A stretch of 12,254 nt of DNA. It comes from an uncultured Clostridium sp. GTDB lineage: Bacteria > Bacillota > Clostridia > TANB77 > CAG-508. The stretch covers positions 1-12,254 of the forward strand of contig USRT01000036.1 of assembly GCA_900557195.1 (NCBI GenBank). Reading direction: 5' to 3'. Shown here piece by piece: positions 11,537-12,254 of this stretch. The stretch's first letter is position 1. The number at the start of each line of letters is the position of its first letter. A model generated the notes under the pieces. The model did not search any database. It had not been told where the DNA came from and worked only from the letters and a program-made list of their open reading frames with translations. A program made the translations under genes and the position numbers.

Positions 11537-11586
11537 TAAAAAGGTTAAACACCTCCTTTGACGAAAAGTTATATAAATTTTTGCAA

Positions 11587-11609
11587 TAGAGCTTTCCTAG
11601 TGAGCTCTA
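11587..11609 (+). other. Hairpin 2 (TAGAGCT/AGCTCTA) just upstream of the tRNA
   Basis: TAGAGCT (11587-11593) pairs with AGCTCTA (11603-11609) around a 9-nt loop, ending 6 nt before the tRNA. It has the same base sequence as hairpins 1 and 3, with C-G in place of their U-G wobble. It may mark the processing site of the tRNA or belong to a repeated leader element. Confidence 0.5.
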
Positions 11610-11615
11610 ATATAT

Positions 11616-11690
11616 GTGTCTTTAGCTCAGTTGGTAGAGCATCTGATTGAAGCTCAGAGTGCCTAAGTTCAATTCTTAGAGGACACACCA
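11616..11690 (+). tRNA. tRNA-Phe (anticodon GAA)
   Basis: All four arms fold. The acceptor is GTGTCTT with AGGACAC (one T-G wobble), followed by discriminator A and encoded CCA (11688-11690). The D arm is GCTC/GAGC with loop AGTTGGTA. The anticodon stem is TCTGA/TCAGA with loop TTGAAGC, giving GAA at 11649-11651. The variable loop is 4 nt, and the T arm is CTAAG/CTTAG with loop TTCAATT. GAA reads UUU and UUC. Base 37 is G where most tRNA-Phe have A, which is unusual. It lies within the late leader and would be made with the late transcript, by analogy with other phage tRNAs. Confidence 0.92.
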
Positions 11691-11742
11691 ATTGCATTTT
11701 CTCTTTTGGCAATACTAGATGTTAATTATAAAGGGTTGTCTA

Positions 11743-11768
11743 ATATACTCGACATAGAGCAAGTATAT
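11743..11768 (+). other. Hairpin (ATATACT/AGTATAT) after the tRNA
   Basis: ATATACT (11743-11749) pairs with AGTATAT (11762-11768) around a 12-nt loop. The AT-rich stem is modest, and it may be chance in such AT-rich DNA. Confidence 0.3.
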
Positions 11769-11865
11769 CGAAGTTAATGGATATATCGTAAAAAATCTAT
11801 AAATCTAGGTTATAAGGTAATTAAATCATTCTAGTAAAAGATTTCCCTAGTAACGTATGAAATCG

Positions 11866-11937
11866 GATATGTATAGTAGGGTTCGGTAAGAGTAAAAACA
11901 GTTAGCTGTATAATTCCCACTATAATACAGACATATC
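11866..11937 (+). ncRNA. 72-nt bipartite stem-loop in the late leader
   Basis: The outer stem GATATGT (11866-11872) pairs with ACATATC (11931-11937). The inner stem TATAGT-A-GGG (up to 11881, with one bulged A at 11878) pairs with CCC-ACTATA (11916-11924). A 4-bp ACAG/CTGT hairpin (11898-11909) sits in the apical region. This long-range pairing, GC-richer than its surroundings, is the strongest candidate for a functional RNA element. No known class was recognised. Confidence 0.5.
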
Positions 11938-11942
11938 TTAGA

Positions 11943-11958
11943 AAAAGAATATTCTTTT
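11943..11958. repeat. 16-bp perfect palindrome AAAAGAATATTCTTTT
   Basis: AAAAGAAT (11943-11950) is followed directly by its reverse complement ATTCTTTT. As a loopless palindrome it fits a dimeric DNA-binding protein site rather than an RNA hairpin. It sits between the long stem-loop and hairpin 3. Confidence 0.5.
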
Positions 11959-11960
11959 AC

Positions 11961-11998
11961 AGAGTTATGTATAAAAGTACATAGCTCTATTTTCTAAT
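11961..11998 (+). terminator. Hairpin 3 of the AGAGUU/AGCUCU type, likely terminator
   Basis: AGAGTTATGTA (11961-11971) pairs with TACATAGCTCT (11978-11988) through 11 bp with one T-G wobble and a 6-nt loop, followed by ATTTTCTAAT. This is the most terminator-like structure of the leader. It lies about 160 nt upstream of the next gene, so late genes would need readthrough, antitermination, or a promoter downstream of it. Confidence 0.55.
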
Positions 11999-12083
11999 AT
12001 GTAAATAGTATTCAGTATATATAAGAAATATCTATGAACGTTGATAGTAAGAAAACTTTAAGTATAGAGTAGGAGCTAGCTAA

Positions 12084-12105
12084 ATATTCTAACTGTAAAG
12101 AATAT
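12084..12105 (+). other. Hairpin (ATATTCT/AGAATAT) near the end of the leader
   Basis: ATATTCT (12084-12090) pairs with AGAATAT (12099-12105) around an 8-nt loop. It is AT-rich and could be chance. It lies about 45 nt before the ribosome binding site of the next gene. Confidence 0.3.
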
Positions 12106-12162
12106 AAAGAGATTTATATATATTGAGTAGTGTTTATAAATTAAATCAAAAGAGGAATGCAT

Positions 12163-12254
12163 ATGAAAAGAAAAGGAAGTTCTATAGCAGCAGAAATAGT
12201 TGCTGAATGGAGAAGAGAAGAATACTTTAAAAAAAGAATAAAACAAAATAAATG
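12163..12254 (+). CDS. Start of a truncated ORF, probable first late gene
   Basis: GAGGA (12152-12156) precedes ATG 12163; another ATG at 12157 in the same frame is too near. The visible 30 residues start MKRKGSSIAAEIVAEWRREE and are basic and helical. The ORF runs off the window end. Position after the late leader and activator would suit a terminase small subunit or another packaging gene, but the visible sequence is too short to assign. Confidence 0.5.
   Translation, partial: MKRKGSSIAAEIVAEWRREEYFKKRIKQNK

Larger units (their letters stand above)
11367..12162 (+). ncRNA. Long non-coding, hairpin-rich leader (about 800 nt) before the late genes
   Basis: No ORF longer than about a dozen codons with a ribosome binding site is found on either strand, in contrast to the coding density before it. 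It contains a complete tRNA-Phe, at least six perfect or G-U-containing inverted repeats, a 72-nt bipartite stem-loop (11866-11937), and a 10-nt anti-Shine-Dalgarno sequence (11550-11559). It starts at the candidate late promoter and ends at the first late ORF. Parts may function as terminators or as an antiterminator RNA, or hold a packaging site. These are inferences. Confidence 0.55.

Noticed and set aside
11505..11560. Minus-strand 22-codon ORF downstream of AAAGGAGGTG
   Set aside because: The nearest ATG (on the minus strand near 11519) is about 30 nt away from the Shine-Dalgarno-like sequence, too far.
11616..11690. tRNA as a prophage attachment site (attB/attP)
   Set aside because: No integrase gene or tRNA-end duplication is visible in the window, and the tRNA lies inside the phage gene order.
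1..12254. CRISPR array, retron or tandem repeat arrays
   Set aside because: No regularly spaced repeats longer than about 17 nt were found; only pairs of short repeats.
1..12254. Alternative genetic code (recoded stop)
   Set aside because: TAA, TAG and TGA all end plausible genes with a Shine-Dalgarno of the next gene at the expected spacing, and the broken genes need indels, not readthrough.

Overview
The window looks like part of the early-to-late transition region of a tailed phage or prophage of a low-GC Firmicute, probably a Clostridia-like gut bacterium. The DNA is very AT-rich. Genes have strong AGGAGG-type ribosome binding sites, are packed with 4-11 bp overlaps, and nearly all lie on the + strand. 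The families recognised (DUF1351, Bet/RecT, NinB-like, DUF6291, RusA, a WDGH-motif protein, an ArpU/RinA-like regulator) are typical of such phages. Standard bacterial code fits; TAA, TAG and TGA all serve as stops.

Layout. 1-1070: very small genes, including a 40-aa membrane protein, a 27-aa ORF coupled by TAATG to a coiled-coil gene, and one minus-strand 48-aa gene with its own extended -10 promoter, Shine-Dalgarno site and terminator. 1084-4130: a recombination block of DUF1351, Bet/RecT annealase, a WalJ/YycJ-like metallo-beta-lactamase-fold nuclease candidate, a 48-aa protein ending in an SSB-like DYEDLPF tip, a NinB-like protein and a small HNH-like zinc protein. No YqaJ, RecE or lambda-Exo type exonuclease is seen. 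4131-5868: an internal terminator-like hairpin, DUF6291 and two hypothetical genes, one with a Cys4 cluster.

5878-8189: a disturbed stretch. A NUMOD4-HNH-NUMOD1 homing endonuclease is fused in frame to the first 15 codons of rusA, and a second, synonymously diverged copy of that rusA 5' end follows it. Four genes here (a small Cys gene, rusA, and the genes at 6956 and 7757) each carry one apparent indel, so this is either real decay or sequence error at short runs. 8206-10945: small hypothetical early genes, many coiled-coil or Cys-rich, including the WDGH-motif protein.

10938-12254: an ArpU/RinA-like transcription activator is followed at once by a candidate activator-dependent late promoter, with two TTGGCA repeats 11 bp apart and TGTTAAAAT. 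After it comes about 800 nt without a gene, rich in hairpins. It holds a complete tRNA-Phe(GAA) with encoded CCA, three hairpins sharing AGAG(U/C)U...AGCUCU, and a 72-nt long stem-loop. It ends at the start of a truncated ORF that is probably the first late gene. The arrangement suggests a long structured late leader, possibly with terminator or antiterminator control. All functional statements come from reading the sequence; no database search was done.
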